From: Salmonella enterica subsp. arizonae | Lineage (GTDB): Bacteria; Pseudomonadota; Gammaproteobacteria; Enterobacterales; Enterobacteriaceae | Length of the DNA: 64,000 nt | NCBI RefSeq assembly: GCF_008692845.1 | Contig: NZ_VXJW01000006.1 | Location: 124,001-188,000, forward strand | Direction: 5' to 3' | Shown here: positions 47,638-59,938 of the stretch, piece by piece | Position numbering within the stretch: the first letter of the stretch is position 1 | Layout: every line of letters starts with the position of its first letter | The notes under the pieces: model-generated | What the model was told of the DNA's origin: nothing | Database searches by the model: none | The model's input: the letters and a program-made list of their open reading frames with translations, nothing else | Position numbers and translations under genes: made by a program

Positions 47638-49932
47638 ATGAAAAGAAAATTGTCCTGGATTTGTGCAGCGGTAATAGGATTAAGCGCGTTTCCCGCTTTC
47701 ATGACGGCGGCGGCGCCTGCTACGCCGCCATTGATAAATGCTGAACCCACCGAGCCTGCGCCCGCAAATCAGGCGCCAGTCGTGGCGCAAACCGCGCCTT
47801 CGCGCGAGGTCAAGCTGACCTTCGCGCAAATCGCGCCGCCGCCGGGCAGTATGGCGCTGCGTGGCGTTAACCCTAACGGCGGCATTGAATTTGGTATGCG
47901 CAGCGATGAAGTGGCGTCGAAAGCGGTGCTGAATCTGGAATATACGCCCTCGCCGTCGCTCCTGCCGGTTCAGTCGCAGCTCAAGGTTTATCTCAATGAT
48001 GAACTGATGGGCGTACTGCCGGTGACAAAAGAGCAGTTGGGGAAAAAGACGCTGGCGCAGGTACCTATCAATCCGTTGTTTATTACCGACTTTAACCGGG
48101 TGCGGCTGGAGTTCGTCGGCCACTATCGCGATGTATGTGAAAACCCGGCCAGCAGTACTCTGTGGTTGGATATCGGGCGAAATAGCGCCCTGGATCTGAC
48201 CTATAGCATGCTGGCGGTGAATAACGATCTGTCCCACTTCCCGGTGCCGTTTTTCGATCCGCGGGATAACCGTCCGGTGACGTTGCCGATGGTGTTTGCT
48301 GACGTGCCGGATCTGGCGCAGCAGCAGGCGGCTTCTATTGTCGCGTCCTGGTTTGGCTCGCGGGCGGGCTGGCGCGGTCAGCGCTTCCCGGTGTTGTATA
48401 ATCACCTGCCGGATCGCAATGCGATCGTGTTCGCCACCAACGATCGACGCCCCGATTTCCTGCGCGATCATCCTGCGGTTAACGCGCCGGTTATCGAGAT
48501 GATGAGCCATCCGGATAATCCGTATGTGAAGTTGCTGGTCGTGTTTGGTCGTGATGATAAAGATCTGTTGCAGGCGGCAAAAGGTATCGCGCAAGGGAAT
48601 ATTCTCTTCCGTGGTTCCAGCGTGGTGGTCAACGATGTAAAACCGCTGCTGGCGCGCAAACCGTATGATGCGCCGAACTGGGTGCGTACCGATCGCCCGG
48701 TCACTTTTGGCGAGCTGAAAACCTATGAAGAGCAGCTCCAGTCGAGTGGGCTGGAGCCGGCGCCCATCAACGTTTCTTTGAATCTGCCGCCGGACCTCTA
48801 TTTGCTGCGTAGCAACGGTATTGATATGGATCTCAACTACCGTTATACCTCGCCGCCGACCAAAGACAGTTCGCGGCTGGATATCAGCCTGAACAACCAG
48901 TTCCTGCAAGCTTTTAGCCTTAGCAGCACGCAGGAAACTAATCGACTCCTGTTGCGCTTGCCGGTACTTCAGGGGTTGCTGGATGGTAAAACGGATGTGT
49001 CGATTCCGGCGCTAAAACTGGGGGCGATGAACCAGCTACGTTTTGACTTCCAGTATATGAATCCAATGCCGGGCGGGTCGGTGGATAACTGTATCACCTT
49101 CCAGCCGGTACAGAATCATGTGGTGATAGGGGATGACTCCACTATCGATTTTTCGAAATATTACCACTTTATCGCAATGCCGGATCTACGCGCGTTCGCC
49201 AATGCCGGCTTCCCGTTCAGCCGGATGGCCGACCTGTCTGACACGCTGGCGGTGATGCCGAAGACCCCAACCGAAGCGCAAATGGAAACGCTGCTGAATA
49301 CGGTCGGCGCTATTGGCGGGCAGACCGGTTTCCCGGCAATTAATCTGACAATCACCGATGATAGCGCTCAGATAGCCGACAAAGACGCCGATCTGCTGAT
49401 TATTGGCGCTATTCCGGACAAGCTAAAAGACGATAAGCGTATCGATCTGTTGGTGCAGGCGACACAAAGCTGGGTAAAAACCCCGATGCGCCAGACGGCT
49501 TTCCCGCCGATTATGCCGGATGAAGCCGATCGCGCGGCGGATGCGCAATCCACCGTCACCGCCAGCGGCCCGATGGCGGCAGTGGTGGGCTTCCAGTCGC
49601 CGTTTAATGATCAGCGCAGCGTGATTGCTCTGCTGGCTGACAGCCCGCGCGGCTACCAGCTACTGAACGACGCCGTGAATGACAGCGGTAAACGCGCCGC
49701 GATGTTTGGTTCCGTGGCGGTGATCCGCGAGTCCGGCGTTCACAGTCTGCGCGTTGGCGATATCTATTACGTCGGACACCTGCCGTGGTTTGAGCGGCTG
49801 TGGTATGCGCTGGCGAATCACCCGGTGCTGCTGGCGGTACTGGCGGCCCTCAGTGTGGTATTACTGGCGTGGGTATTGTGGCGTCTGCTACGTATTCTCA
49901 GTCGCCGCCGTCTCGACTCTGACCATGAGTAA
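47638..49932 (+). CDS. bcsB: BcsB, periplasmic cellulose synthase subunit
   Basis: A 764-residue protein that guides the polymer across the periplasm. The signal peptide MKRKLSWICAAVIGLSAFPA is followed by a Pro/Ala-rich linker (ATPPLINAEPTEPAPANQ). Then come carbohydrate-binding and flavodoxin-like domains, and a C-terminal membrane anchor (VLLAVLAALSVVLLAWVLW) that packs against BcsA. The ATG at 47638 restores the signal peptide; the longer frame from 47536 overlaps bcsA without support. It lies 10 bp after bcsA. Confidence 0.95.
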   Translation: MKRKLSWICAAVIGLSAFPAFMTAAAPATPPLINAEPTEPAPANQAPVVAQTAPSREVKLTFAQIAPPPGSMALRGVNPNGGIEFGMRSDEVASKAVLNLEYTPSPSLLPVQSQLKVYLNDELMGVLPVTKEQLGKKTLAQVPINPLFITDFNRVRLEFVGHYRDVCENPASSTLWLDIGRNSALDLTYSMLAVNNDLSHFPVPFFDPRDNRPVTLPMVFADVPDLAQQQAASIVASWFGSRAGWRGQRFPVLYNHLPDRNAIVFATNDRRPDFLRDHPAVNAPVIEMMSHPDNPYVKLLVVFGRDDKDLLQAAKGIAQGNILFRGSSVVVNDVKPLLARKPYDAPNWVRTDRPVTFGELKTYEEQLQSSGLEPAPINVSLNLPPDLYLLRSNGIDMDLNYRYTSPPTKDSSRLDISLNNQFLQAFSLSSTQETNRLLLRLPVLQGLLDGKTDVSIPALKLGAMNQLRFDFQYMNPMPGGSVDNCITFQPVQNHVVIGDDSTIDFSKYYHFIAMPDLRAFANAGFPFSRMADLSDTLAVMPKTPTEAQMETLLNTVGAIGGQTGFPAINLTITDDSAQIADKDADLLIIGAIPDKLKDDKRIDLLVQATQSWVKTPMRQTAFPPIMPDEADRAADAQSTVTASGPMAAVVGFQSPFNDQRSVIALLADSPRGYQLLNDAVNDSGKRAAMFGSVAVIRESGVHSLRVGDIYYVGHLPWFERLWYALANHPVLLAVLAALSVVLLAWVLWRLLRILSRRRLDSDHE

Positions 49933-49935
49933 TGC

Positions 49936-51045
49936 ATGATGACTATGCTGCGCGGATGGATAACGATTATCGTCATGCTGATGGCAATAAATGCGCAGGC
50001 GGCCTGTAGCTGGCCTGCGTGGGAACAGTTCAAGAAAGATTACATCAGCCCGCAGGGGCGCGTTATCGATCCGGGCGATGCGCGAAAAATTACCACCTCC
50101 GAAGGGCAAAGCTACGCCATGTTCTTTGCCCTGGCAGCGAACGATCGACCGGCGTTCGCGCAACTGTTTAACTGGACGCAAAACAATCTGGCGCAGGGAT
50201 CGCTACGTGAACATCTGCCCGCCTGGCTATGGGGGCAAAAAGATCCCGACACCTGGTCGGTGCTGGACAGCAACTCCGCGTCCGACGGCGATATCTGGAT
50301 GGCATGGTCGCTGCTGGAGGCCGGTCGTCTGTGGAAAGAGACGCGTTATACCGAGGTGGGCTCGGCGTTGCTAAAACGCATCGCCCGTGAAGAGGTCGTG
50401 AATGTGCCGGGGCTGGGCTCAATGCTGCTACCTGGCAAAATCGGCTTTGCCGAGGCGAATAGCTGGCGTTTTAACCCAAGCTATCTGCCGCCGCAGTTGG
50501 CGCAATACTTCAGCCGTTTTGGCGCGCCGTGGTCGACGCTACGGGAAACCAATTTGCGGCTTTTGCTGGAAACCGCGCCGAAAGGTTTCTCGCCGGACTG
50601 GGTGCGTTATGAAAGAAAGCAGGGTTGGCAGTTGAAAGCGGAAAAAACGCTTATCAGTAGCTACGATGCGATTCGCGTCTATTTGTGGGCGGGAATGATG
50701 CATGACGGCGATCCGCAAAAAGCGCGTTTACTGGCGAAATTTAAACCGATGGCGACATTGACGATGAAAAACGGCGTTCCGCCGGAGAAAGTCGATGTCG
50801 CCAGCGGTAACGCACAGGGGACGGGGCCGGTCGGATTTTCCGCCGCCTTGCTGCCCTTCCTGCAAAACCGTGATGCCCAGGCCGTGCAGCGGCAGCGGGT
50901 CGCAGACCATTTCCCTGGCAGCGATGCCTATTACAACTATGTACTGACTCTCTTTGGACAAGGATGGGATCAGCACCGTTTTCGCTTCACCGTTAAAGGT
51001 GAATTATTACCTGACTGGGGCCAGGAATGCGTAAGTTCACGTTAA
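49936..51045 (+). CDS. bcsZ: BcsZ, periplasmic endo-1,4-beta-glucanase
   Basis: A 369-residue glycoside hydrolase family 8 protein. The signal peptide ends NAQA/ACSW. Catalytic segments are [18 protein letters not shown] (acid Glu), [20 protein letters not shown] and [13 protein letters not shown] (base Asp region). It trims cellulose during export. Two adjacent Met codons (49936, 49939) could start it. Its 3' end overlaps bcsC by 19 bp. Confidence 0.95.
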   Translation: MMTMLRGWITIIVMLMAINAQAACSWPAWEQFKKDYISPQGRVIDPGDARKITTSEGQSYAMFFALAANDRPAFAQLFNWTQNNLAQGSLREHLPAWLWGQKDPDTWSVLDSNSASDGDIWMAWSLLEAGRLWKETRYTEVGSALLKRIAREEVVNVPGLGSMLLPGKIGFAEANSWRFNPSYLPPQLAQYFSRFGAPWSTLRETNLRLLLETAPKGFSPDWVRYERKQGWQLKAEKTLISSYDAIRVYLWAGMMHDGDPQKARLLAKFKPMATLTMKNGVPPEKVDVASGNAQGTGPVGFSAALLPFLQNRDAQAVQRQRVADHFPGSDAYYNYVLTLFGQGWDQHRFRFTVKGELLPDWGQECVSSR

Positions 51046-54000
51046 GTCTCATGCAACTCTTTTTGCCGGATGGCGGTAGAAATGCCTTACCCGGTAAAAG
51101 GGGCGTTTATCGGGCATTGTTGGGTTTATCGCTTGGTATTGCGCTAACACCGCTTGCCGGCGCGGCGACCTCCGCGCAGCAACAGTTGCTGGAGCAGGTT
51201 CGGCTGGGAGAGGCCACGCATCGTGAGGACTTAGTCCGTCAGTCGCTCTATCGCCTGGAGCTAATCGACCCGAATGATCCGCAGGTCATCGCCGCCCGTT
51301 TTCGTTATCTGCTGCGGCAGGGAGATAGCGACGGGGCGCAGAAGTTGCTTGACCGGCTGGCGCAACTGGCGCCGGATTCAACGGCGTACCAATCTTCCCG
51401 CACCGCGATGCTGCTCTCCACGCCGCAAGGACGGCAGGCTTTGCAGGAGGCGCGTTTACTGGCGACGACCGGCCATACTGAACAAGCGATCGCCCGCTAC
51501 GATAAGCTGTTTAAAGGTTATCCGCCGGAGGGCGAAATGGCGGTTGAATACTGGACGACCGTGGCGAAATTGCCCGCCCGCCGTCACGAAGCGATTAAAC
51601 AGCTACAGAAAATCAATGCCGTCAGTCCGGGTAATAACGCTCTGCAAAATGCGCTGGCGCAACTGTTGTTCGCCAGCGGGCGGCGCGATGAGGGATTCGC
51701 GGTGCTAAAACAGATGGCGAAATCCAGTACGGGACGCGGCGCGGCCTCCGCCATCTGGTATCAGCAGATAAAAGATCTCCCGGTTAGCGATGCCAGCGTA
51801 AAAGCGTTACAAGACTATCTGACGCAGTTTAGCGAAGGCGATAGTGTGGCTGCCGCCCGTACCCAGCTTGGCGAGCAGCAAAAACAGTTGGCCGACCCGG
51901 CATTTCGCGCGCGAACGCAAGGTATCGCTGCGGTTAATGCCGGAGAAGGCGGCAAAGCCATTGCGCAATTGCAGCAGGCGGTGAGCGCCCGGCAGGACGA
52001 CAGCGAGGCAGTCGGCGCGCTGGGGCAGGCCTACTCACAGCGCGGCGATCGCGCCCGCGCCGTCGCGCAGTTTGAAAAAGCGCTGGCGATGGCGCCGCAC
52101 AGCAGCAGCCGCGATAAGTGGGAGAGTCTGCTGAAGGTCAATCGCTACTGGCTGTTAATTCAGCAGGGCGACGCTGCCTTAAAAGCGAATAATCTGGCCC
52201 AGGCGGAGCGTTTTTATCAGCAGGCGCGAGCGGTGGATAACACCGACAGCTACGCGGTGCTGGGGCTGGGGGATGTGGCGATGGCGCGCAAAGATAACGC
52301 CGCCGCCGAACGTTATTATCAGCAGACGCTGCGTATGGATAGCAGCAATACTAATGCCGTGCGCGGGCTGGCGAATCTCTATCGTCAGCAGTCGCCGCAA
52401 AAAGCCGCTGCGTTTATCGCTTCTCTTTCCGCCAGCCAGCGACGCAGTATCGACGATATCGAACGCAGTCTGGAAAATGACCGTCTGGCGCAGCAGGCGG
52501 AAACGCTGGAAAGCGAGGGCAAATGGACGCAGGCCGCAGAACTGCACCGTCGTCGACTGGCATTAGATCCGGGGAGCGTGTGGGTAACGTACCGACTGTC
52601 ACGCGATCTGTGGCAGGCCGGGCAGCACGCCCAGGCCGATGCGCAAATGCGCTCTCTGGCGCAGCAGAAGCCAAACGATCCGGAACAGGTCTATGCTTAT
52701 GGGCTTTATCTTTCCGGCAGCGATCGGGACCGGGCGGCGCTGGCGCATCTCAATACCCTGCCAACCAGCCAGTGGAACAGCAATATTCAGGAACTGGCGG
52801 GCCGATTACAAAGTAACCAGGCTCTGGCAAGCGCTAACCGCTTGCGCGATAGCGGCAAAGAACGCGAAGCGGAAGTGTTGTTACGTCAGCAGCCGCCCTC
52901 TACGCGCATTGCGTTAACGTTGGCGGACTGGGCGCAGCAGCGTGGCGATAATGCGGCGGCTCGCGCCGCTTATGACGCCGTTCTGGCGCGTGAACCAGGT
53001 AATGTCGATGCCATGCTGGGGCGGGTGGAAATCGACATCGCACAGGGCGATAACGCCGCGGCGCGCGCTAAACTGGCGGCGCTGCCTGCGTCGCAAATCA
53101 CCTCTATTAACATGCAGCGCCGCGTCGCGCTGGCGCAGCTCCAGCTTGGCGATATCACGGCGGCGGCGCGGACCTTCAACCGCATTGCGCCGCAGGCAAA
53201 AGCACAGCCGCCATCAATGGAAAGCGCGATGGTATTGCGTGACGCCGCCGGTTTTCAGGCGCAAACAGGCGAGCCGCAGCGAGCGCTGGAAACCTACAAA
53301 GATGCGATGGTCGCGGCGGCGATTACGCCGGTTCGTCCACAGAATAACGATACTTTTACCCGCCTGACGCGCAACGATGAAAAAGATGACTGGTTAAAAC
53401 GCGGCGTGCGTAGCGATGCGGCGGAGTTGTACCGTCAGCAGGATCTCAATGTTACGTTGGCGCACGATTATTGGGGATCGAGCGGTACTGGCGGCTACTC
53501 CGATCTGAAAGCGCATACTACCATGCTTCAGGTGGATGCGCCCTGGTCGGACGGGCGGGCGTTCTTTCGTACTGATATGGTCAATATGGATGTTGGTCAC
53601 TTCTCTACGGATGCGGACGGGAAATACGATAATAACTGGGGCACCTGTACGCTGGAGAAATGCAGCGGACACCGTAGCCAGGCCGATACGGGCGCGAGCG
53701 TGGCGGTCGGCTGGCAGAACGAGACCTGGCGCTGGGATATCGGCACGACGCCGATGGGTTTTAATGTCGTCGATGTGGTCGGCGGCGTCAGCTATAGCGA
53801 CGATATCGGGCCGTTGGGTTACACCCTGAACGCGCACCGTCGCCCGATCTCCAGTTCGCTGCTGGCGTTTGGCGGGCAAAAGGATGCCAGCAGTAATACC
53901 GGCACCAAATGGGGCGGCGTGCGGGCCAACGGCGGCGGCGTCAGTCTCAGCTATGATAAAGGCGAAGCAAACGGTGTCTGGGCGTCGCTAAGCGGCGATC

Positions 54001-54569
54001 AGTTGAGTGGTAAAAATGTGGAAGATAACTGGCGCGTGCGCTGGATGACCGGTTATTACTATAAGGTGATTAACGAGAATAACCGCCGCGTTACCGTCGG
54101 GCTGAATAATATGATCTGGCATTACGATAAGGATTTGAGCGGTTACTCGTTGGGTCAGGGCGGTTATTATAGCCCGCAGGAGTATCTGTCGTTTGCGGTG
54201 CCGGTGATGTGGCGGCAGCGCACGGAAAACTGGTCGTGGGAATTAGGCGGCTCGGTATCCTGGTCGCACTCCCGTACCCGCACCATGCCGCGTTATCCGC
54301 TGATGAATTTGATCCCGGCGGATTATCAGGAGGATGCGCGTGACCAGACCAACGGCGGCGGCAGCAGCCAGGGATTTGGTTATACCGCGCGGGCGCTCAT
54401 TGAACGCCGGGTTACTGCCAACTGGTTTATTGGTACGGCAGTCGATATTCAGCAGGCGAAAGACTATACCCCAAGTCATCTACTGCTGTATGTCCGTTAT
54501 TCCGCGGCAGGCTGGCAGGGGGATATGGATTTACCGCCGCAGCCTCTGGTGCCTTATGCCGACTGGTAA
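51027..54569 (+). CDS. bcsC: BcsC, outer-membrane cellulose export protein
   Basis: 1180 residues. The N-terminal signal peptide is unusually long (about 46 residues; hydrophobic core [17 protein letters not shown]). The periplasmic region is a series of tetratricopeptide repeats (such as [22 protein letters not shown] and [24 protein letters not shown]). The C-terminal 350 residues form the outer-membrane barrel, ending [13 protein letters not shown] with the terminal aromatic. Residues 9-31 are encoded by a REP-like sequence and are absent from the 1157-residue E. coli protein. The frame is uninterrupted. Confidence 0.95.
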   Translation: MRKFTLSLMQLFLPDGGRNALPGKRGVYRALLGLSLGIALTPLAGAATSAQQQLLEQVRLGEATHREDLVRQSLYRLELIDPNDPQVIAARFRYLLRQGDSDGAQKLLDRLAQLAPDSTAYQSSRTAMLLSTPQGRQALQEARLLATTGHTEQAIARYDKLFKGYPPEGEMAVEYWTTVAKLPARRHEAIKQLQKINAVSPGNNALQNALAQLLFASGRRDEGFAVLKQMAKSSTGRGAASAIWYQQIKDLPVSDASVKALQDYLTQFSEGDSVAAARTQLGEQQKQLADPAFRARTQGIAAVNAGEGGKAIAQLQQAVSARQDDSEAVGALGQAYSQRGDRARAVAQFEKALAMAPHSSSRDKWESLLKVNRYWLLIQQGDAALKANNLAQAERFYQQARAVDNTDSYAVLGLGDVAMARKDNAAAERYYQQTLRMDSSNTNAVRGLANLYRQQSPQKAAAFIASLSASQRRSIDDIERSLENDRLAQQAETLESEGKWTQAAELHRRRLALDPGSVWVTYRLSRDLWQAGQHAQADAQMRSLAQQKPNDPEQVYAYGLYLSGSDRDRAALAHLNTLPTSQWNSNIQELAGRLQSNQALASANRLRDSGKEREAEVLLRQQPPSTRIALTLADWAQQRGDNAAARAAYDAVLAREPGNVDAMLGRVEIDIAQGDNAAARAKLAALPASQITSINMQRRVALAQLQLGDITAAARTFNRIAPQAKAQPPSMESAMVLRDAAGFQAQTGEPQRALETYKDAMVAAAITPVRPQNNDTFTRLTRNDEKDDWLKRGVRSDAAELYRQQDLNVTLAHDYWGSSGTGGYSDLKAHTTMLQVDAPWSDGRAFFRTDMVNMDVGHFSTDADGKYDNNWGTCTLEKCSGHRSQADTGASVAVGWQNETWRWDIGTTPMGFNVVDVVGGVSYSDDIGPLGYTLNAHRRPISSSLLAFGGQKDASSNTGTKWGGVRANGGGVSLSYDKGEANGVWASLSGDQLSGKNVEDNWRVRWMTGYYYKVINENNRRVTVGLNNMIWHYDKDLSGYSLGQGGYYSPQEYLSFAVPVMWRQRTENWSWELGGSVSWSHSRTRTMPRYPLMNLIPADYQEDARDQTNGGGSSQGFGYTARALIERRVTANWFIGTAVDIQQAKDYTPSHLLLYVRYSAAGWQGDMDLPPQPLVPYADW
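51058..51100 (+). repeat. REP-like sequence inside the bcsC coding region
   Basis: TTGCCGGATGGCGGTAGAAA and TGCCTTACCCGGTAAAAG closely follow the REP consensus and are translated as [13 protein letters not shown]. The element accounts for the N-terminal extension of BcsC relative to E. coli. Confidence 0.75.
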
Positions 54570-54571
54570 TC

Positions 54572-54628
54572 ATTGCGTCCGGCCTATCTATGCATCGATA
54601 AGCGCAGCGCCATCAGGCGCTATAATTA
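54572..54628. repeat. REP-like element after bcsC
   Basis: GCGTCCGGCCTATC, then GATAAGCGCAGCGCC and ATCAGGCGC resemble a degenerate REP unit just after the operon. Confidence 0.6.
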
Positions 54629-54728
54629 ATCGTTATTCAGAAAAGTCCTTTTCAGATACAGCCTCTCTTAATGCCGCTGCAATCGGGTATACTCAGGCGG
54701 CAGTCCGGGATATCCATGGAGAGTCAAT

Positions 54729-56735
54729 TTGCGCGTCAGCCGCTCGTTAACAATTAAACAGATGGCAATGGTTGCGGCCGTTGTCATGGTGTTTATTTTT
54801 GTCTTTTGTACTGTTCTGCTATTCCATCTGGTACAGCAGAACCGCTACAACACGGCTACGCAACTGGAAAGCATCGCGCGCTCTGTCCGGGAACCCCTTT
54901 CTTCCGCTATTTTAAAAGCGGATCTCCCCGGCGCGGAAACCATTCTGGAAAGTATTAAACCTGCGGGCGTAGTGAGTCGCGCCGATGTGGTATTGCCAAA
55001 TCAATTTCAGGCGTTGCGCAAGCGCTTTATCCCTGAACGTCCCGTCCCGGTTATGGTGACGCGTCTGTTCGAACTACCGGTACAAATTTCTCTGCCGGTT
55101 TACTCGCTGGAGCGACCGGCCAATCCTCAACCGTTGGCTTACCTTGTATTGCAGGCGGATTCGTACCGCATGTATAAGTTCGTCATGAGCGCGCTCTCTA
55201 CGTTAGTGACCATTTACTTACTTTTGTCGCTGATGCTGACGGTGGCGATCGCCTGGTGCGTAAACCGCCTGATCGTGCATCCGCTGCGTAAAATCGCCCG
55301 CGAGCTGAACGACATTCCGCAGCAGGAGTTGATTGGACATCAGTTGGCGTTGCCGCGTTTGCATCAGGACGATGAGATTGGAATGCTGGTGCGTAGTTAT
55401 AACCTCAACCAGCAGCTTATGCAGCGTCAAAGCGCGGAGCAAACGGACAACGCGATGCGGTTTCCGGTTTCCGATCTGCCCAATAAAGCCTTTTTAATGG
55501 GGCTGCTGGAACAGGTTGCTACTCGCCAACAGACCACCGCGCTTATCATCGTGACGTGTGAAACTTTGCGTGATACGGCAGGCGTTCTGAAAGAGACGCA
55601 GCGGGAGATTCTCTTGCTGACGCTGGTTGAGAAGCTGAAGTCGGTGCTGGCGCCGCGTATGGTGCTTACGCAGGTCAGCGGTTATGACTTTGCCATTATC
55701 GCCCACGGCGTAAAAGAGCCGTGGCACGCCATCACTTTAGGTCAGCAAATACTCACTATCATTAATGAGCGGCTTCCCATCCAACGTATTCAACTGCGCC
55801 CAAGCTGCAGTATTGGTATCGCGATGTATTATGGCGATCTGACCGCCGAACAGCTTTATGGTCGCGCCGTCTCTGCCGCGTTTACCGCGCGTCGAAAGGG
55901 GAAAAATCAGATTCAGTTCTTTGATCCGGCGCAGATGGAGGCCGCTCAACAGCGCCTTACCGAAGAGAGCGATATTCTTACCGCGTTGGATAACCATCAA
56001 TTCGCGATTTGGCTACAGCCGCAGGTCGGGATGCGCGGCGGCAACGTATTAAGCGCCGAAGCCTTGTTACGTATGCAGCAGCCGGACGGTAGCTGGGAAT
56101 TACCGGAGGGGCTGATTGAGCGTATTGAGTCCTGTGGTCTGATGGTCACGGTGGGTTATTGGGTGCTGGAAGAGTCCTGTCGCCTGCTTGCCGCCTGGCA
56201 GGAGCGAGGCGTGATATTGCCGCTTTCCGTCAATCTTTCCGCGTTACAACTGATGCACCCTGGCATGGTATCGGAGCTGCTTGAGTTGTTAAGCCGCTAT
56301 CGTATTCAACCGGGTACTCTGATCCTTGAAGTCACGGAAAGCCGCCGCATCGACGATCCGCACGCTGCTGTCGCCATCTTACGTCCGTTACGTAATGCAG
56401 GCGTGCGTATCGCGTTGGATGATTTTGGTATGGGTTACGCGGGGCTGCGCCAGCTACAGCACATGAAGTCGCTACCGGTGGATATCCTTAAAATTGATAA
56501 AATGTTTGTCGATGGGTTACCAGATGATCACAATATGGTGACGGCGATTATCCTGATGGCCCGCAGTCTTAATTTACAATTGATAGCCGAGGGCGTGGAG
56601 AACGAGGCGCAGCGCGCGTGGCTGGAACAGGCTGGGGTCGACGTGGCGCAAGGCTTCCTGTTTGCCCGTCCCGTTCCCGCGGATCTTTTTGAAGAACGGT
56701 ATCTGCCGCACGTAAATCCTGATTACAAAAGTTAA
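54729..56735 (+). CDS. yhjK: YhjK, membrane EAL-domain c-di-GMP phosphodiesterase with degenerate GGDEF
   Basis: 668 residues. There is an N-terminal membrane helix ([21 protein letters not shown]), a periplasmic segment of about 110 residues, a second helix ([20 protein letters not shown]), a HAMP linker, a GGDEF-like domain, then EAL. The GGDEF signature is replaced by SGYDF, so cyclase activity is unlikely. The EAL domain keeps [30 protein letters not shown] and EGVEN, so it should hydrolyse c-di-GMP. It starts at TTG (54729) with GGAGAG 5-6 bases upstream. Lying directly after bcsC, it is well placed to counteract BcsA activation. The E. coli orthologue is also called PdeK. Confidence 0.93.
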   Translation: MRVSRSLTIKQMAMVAAVVMVFIFVFCTVLLFHLVQQNRYNTATQLESIARSVREPLSSAILKADLPGAETILESIKPAGVVSRADVVLPNQFQALRKRFIPERPVPVMVTRLFELPVQISLPVYSLERPANPQPLAYLVLQADSYRMYKFVMSALSTLVTIYLLLSLMLTVAIAWCVNRLIVHPLRKIARELNDIPQQELIGHQLALPRLHQDDEIGMLVRSYNLNQQLMQRQSAEQTDNAMRFPVSDLPNKAFLMGLLEQVATRQQTTALIIVTCETLRDTAGVLKETQREILLLTLVEKLKSVLAPRMVLTQVSGYDFAIIAHGVKEPWHAITLGQQILTIINERLPIQRIQLRPSCSIGIAMYYGDLTAEQLYGRAVSAAFTARRKGKNQIQFFDPAQMEAAQQRLTEESDILTALDNHQFAIWLQPQVGMRGGNVLSAEALLRMQQPDGSWELPEGLIERIESCGLMVTVGYWVLEESCRLLAAWQERGVILPLSVNLSALQLMHPGMVSELLELLSRYRIQPGTLILEVTESRRIDDPHAAVAILRPLRNAGVRIALDDFGMGYAGLRQLQHMKSLPVDILKIDKMFVDGLPDDHNMVTAIILMARSLNLQLIAEGVENEAQRAWLEQAGVDVAQGFLFARPVPADLFEERYLPHVNPDYKS

Positions 56736-56835
56736 AAAAGGTTACGCTTGTGCGAGCCAGCTCAAACTTCTTAACATTTTTGTTTCAATTATGATCTGAG
56801 TGCATTTCTGTCATGTTGTGTGAGTGTTATTTTAG

Positions 56836-58179
<1,344 letters not shown>

Positions 58180-58193
58180 TCTCGCCACTTATG

Positions 58194-58222
58194 CCCGTAG
58201 TCCCTTCCAGGACTGCGGGTGT
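58194..58222 (+). terminator. Terminator after dctA
   Basis: CCCGTAGTCC-CTTCCA-GGACTGCGGG is a stem with one mismatch followed by TGTTT. Confidence 0.6.
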
Positions 58223-58399
58223 TTGCGCATAATTGACCCCTGTGCCCAAAGCATACAGCATGATGCTTAGGGATTATTTCACTTCTTCCGCGACATTTTT
58301 AGGTTCTTGCGGTCTAACACGAAGTGTTTTTACGTCATATTCAGGCATCCTCTGTCGGGGCTGTCTTTTTATTACCAGGATTGTTGATCAGGGGTTCAC

Positions 58400-59887
58400 A
58401 TGCAGGGCACAAAAATTCGACTCTTAGCGGGCAGTCTGTTGATATTGGCCTCTGCCGGCTATGTGCAGGCAGATGCGCTCCAGCCCGATCCGGCATGGCA
58501 GCAGGGGACACTGGCTAATGGGTTACATTGGCAAGTGTTGGCGACGCCCCAGCGCCCCAGCGATCGTATTGAAGTTCGTCTGCAGGTTAATACCGGTTCG
58601 CTCACCGAAAGTACGCAACAGAGCGGATTCAGCCATGCGATTCCCCGTATCGCGCTGACGCAAAGCGGTGGTCTGGACGCCGCGCAGGCACGTTCTTTAT
58701 GGCAGCAGGGGGTTGATCCTAAACGTCCCATGCCGCCCGTTATTGTTTCTTATGATTCCACGCTCTATAACCTCAGTTTACCCAATAACCGTAACGACCT
58801 GCTGAAAGAAGCATTGACTTATCTGGCCAACATTTCCGGTAAATTAACCATTACGCCAGTGACGGTAAATCATGCGTTAAGCAGCGAAGATATGGTCGCG
58901 ACGTGGCCGGCAGATACTAAAGAGGGATGGTGGCGTTACCGGCTGAAAGGGTCGGCGTTATTAGGACACGATCCTGCGGAACCGTTAAAGCAGCCGGTAG
59001 ATGCAGCTAAGATTCAGTCTTTCTATGAAAAATGGTACACCCCGGACGCAATGACGCTGATCATTGTCGGCAATATCGATGCACGCTCCGTCGCCGAGCA
59101 GATCAATAAAACGTTCGGTACGTTGAAAGGTAAACGTGAAACGCCTGCCCCGGTGCCGACGCTTTCGCCGTTGCGGGCGGAATCGGTGAGCATTATGACT
59201 GATGCGGTACGCCAGGATCGCCTATCCATTATGTGGGATACGCCGTGGCAACCGATTCGCGAATCGGCGGCGCTGTTGCGCTACTGGCAGGCGGATCTGG
59301 CGCGAGAAGCGCTGTTCTGGCATATCCAGCAGGAGTTAACTAAAAATAACGCGAAAGATATTGGTCTGGGATTTGACTGCCGGGTTCTGTTTCTGCGCGC
59401 GCAGTGCGCCATCAATATTGAATCCCCTAATGATAAGCTCAATAACAATTTGAGCCTGGTGGCGAATGAACTGGCGAAAGTACGCGACAAGGGGCTGTCG
59501 GAAGAGGAGTTTACTGCGCTGGTGGCGCAAAAGAATCTCGAACTGCAAAAGTTGTTCGCCACTTATGCCCGTACCGATACCAACATATTGATTGGGCAGC
59601 GTATGCGCTCGCTGCAGAATCAGGTGGTGGATATCGCGCCGGAGCAGTATCAGAAGCTACGTCAGAATTTCCTCAACAGACTGACCGTCGATATGCTCAA
59701 TCAGAATCTACGCCAACAGCTATCGCAGGAGATGGCGTTAATTTTGCTACAGCCGCAAGGCGAGCCGGAGTTTAATATGAAGGCGTTAAAGGCGACGTGG
59801 GATGAAATTATGGCCCCCGCGACTGCCGCCGCTGTTGAAACGGATGAGGCGCATCCGGAAGTGTCGGACATTCCGACAGCGCAGTAA
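58400..59887 (+). CDS. yhjJ: YhjJ, periplasmic M16-peptidase-like protein
   Basis: A 495-residue exported protein of the M16 (insulinase-like) fold. The signal peptide is MQGTKIRLLAGSLLILASAG, then YVQA. Family segments are NGLHWQVLATPQRPSDRIEVR and FYEKWYTPDAMTLIIVGNID. The zinc-binding HxxEH motif is not present: the matching region reads FSHAIPRIALTQSGG, so it is probably not an active peptidase. AGGGG lies 7 bases before the ATG. The role is unknown; the E. coli orthologue has the same features. Confidence 0.88.
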   Translation: MQGTKIRLLAGSLLILASAGYVQADALQPDPAWQQGTLANGLHWQVLATPQRPSDRIEVRLQVNTGSLTESTQQSGFSHAIPRIALTQSGGLDAAQARSLWQQGVDPKRPMPPVIVSYDSTLYNLSLPNNRNDLLKEALTYLANISGKLTITPVTVNHALSSEDMVATWPADTKEGWWRYRLKGSALLGHDPAEPLKQPVDAAKIQSFYEKWYTPDAMTLIIVGNIDARSVAEQINKTFGTLKGKRETPAPVPTLSPLRAESVSIMTDAVRQDRLSIMWDTPWQPIRESAALLRYWQADLAREALFWHIQQELTKNNAKDIGLGFDCRVLFLRAQCAINIESPNDKLNNNLSLVANELAKVRDKGLSEEEFTALVAQKNLELQKLFATYARTDTNILIGQRMRSLQNQVVDIAPEQYQKLRQNFLNRLTVDMLNQNLRQQLSQEMALILLQPQGEPEFNMKALKATWDEIMAPATAAAVETDEAHPEVSDIPTAQ

Positions 59888-59894
59888 CCTGTTG

Positions 59895-59930
59895 TTTTAT
59901 GCCCGGGGAGCGCAGCGCCACCGGGCAAAA
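59895..59930. repeat. REP-type hairpin between yhjJ and kdgK
   Basis: TTTTATGCCCGG and CCGGGCAAAA around GGAGCGCAGCGCCA form a REP-like stem with T/A flanks on both sides between convergent stops. It probably serves as a shared terminator. Confidence 0.7.
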
Positions 59931-59938
59931 GCAAATAC

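Noticed and set aside
47680-48909. 409-codon antisense open frame inside bcsB
   Set aside because: Composition is Arg/Gln/His-rich as expected from reversed GC-rich codons; no family is recognised and bcsB is clear.
58400-59887. YhjJ as an active M16 zinc protease
   Set aside because: The HxxEH zinc motif is not found; only the fold-level similarity remains.
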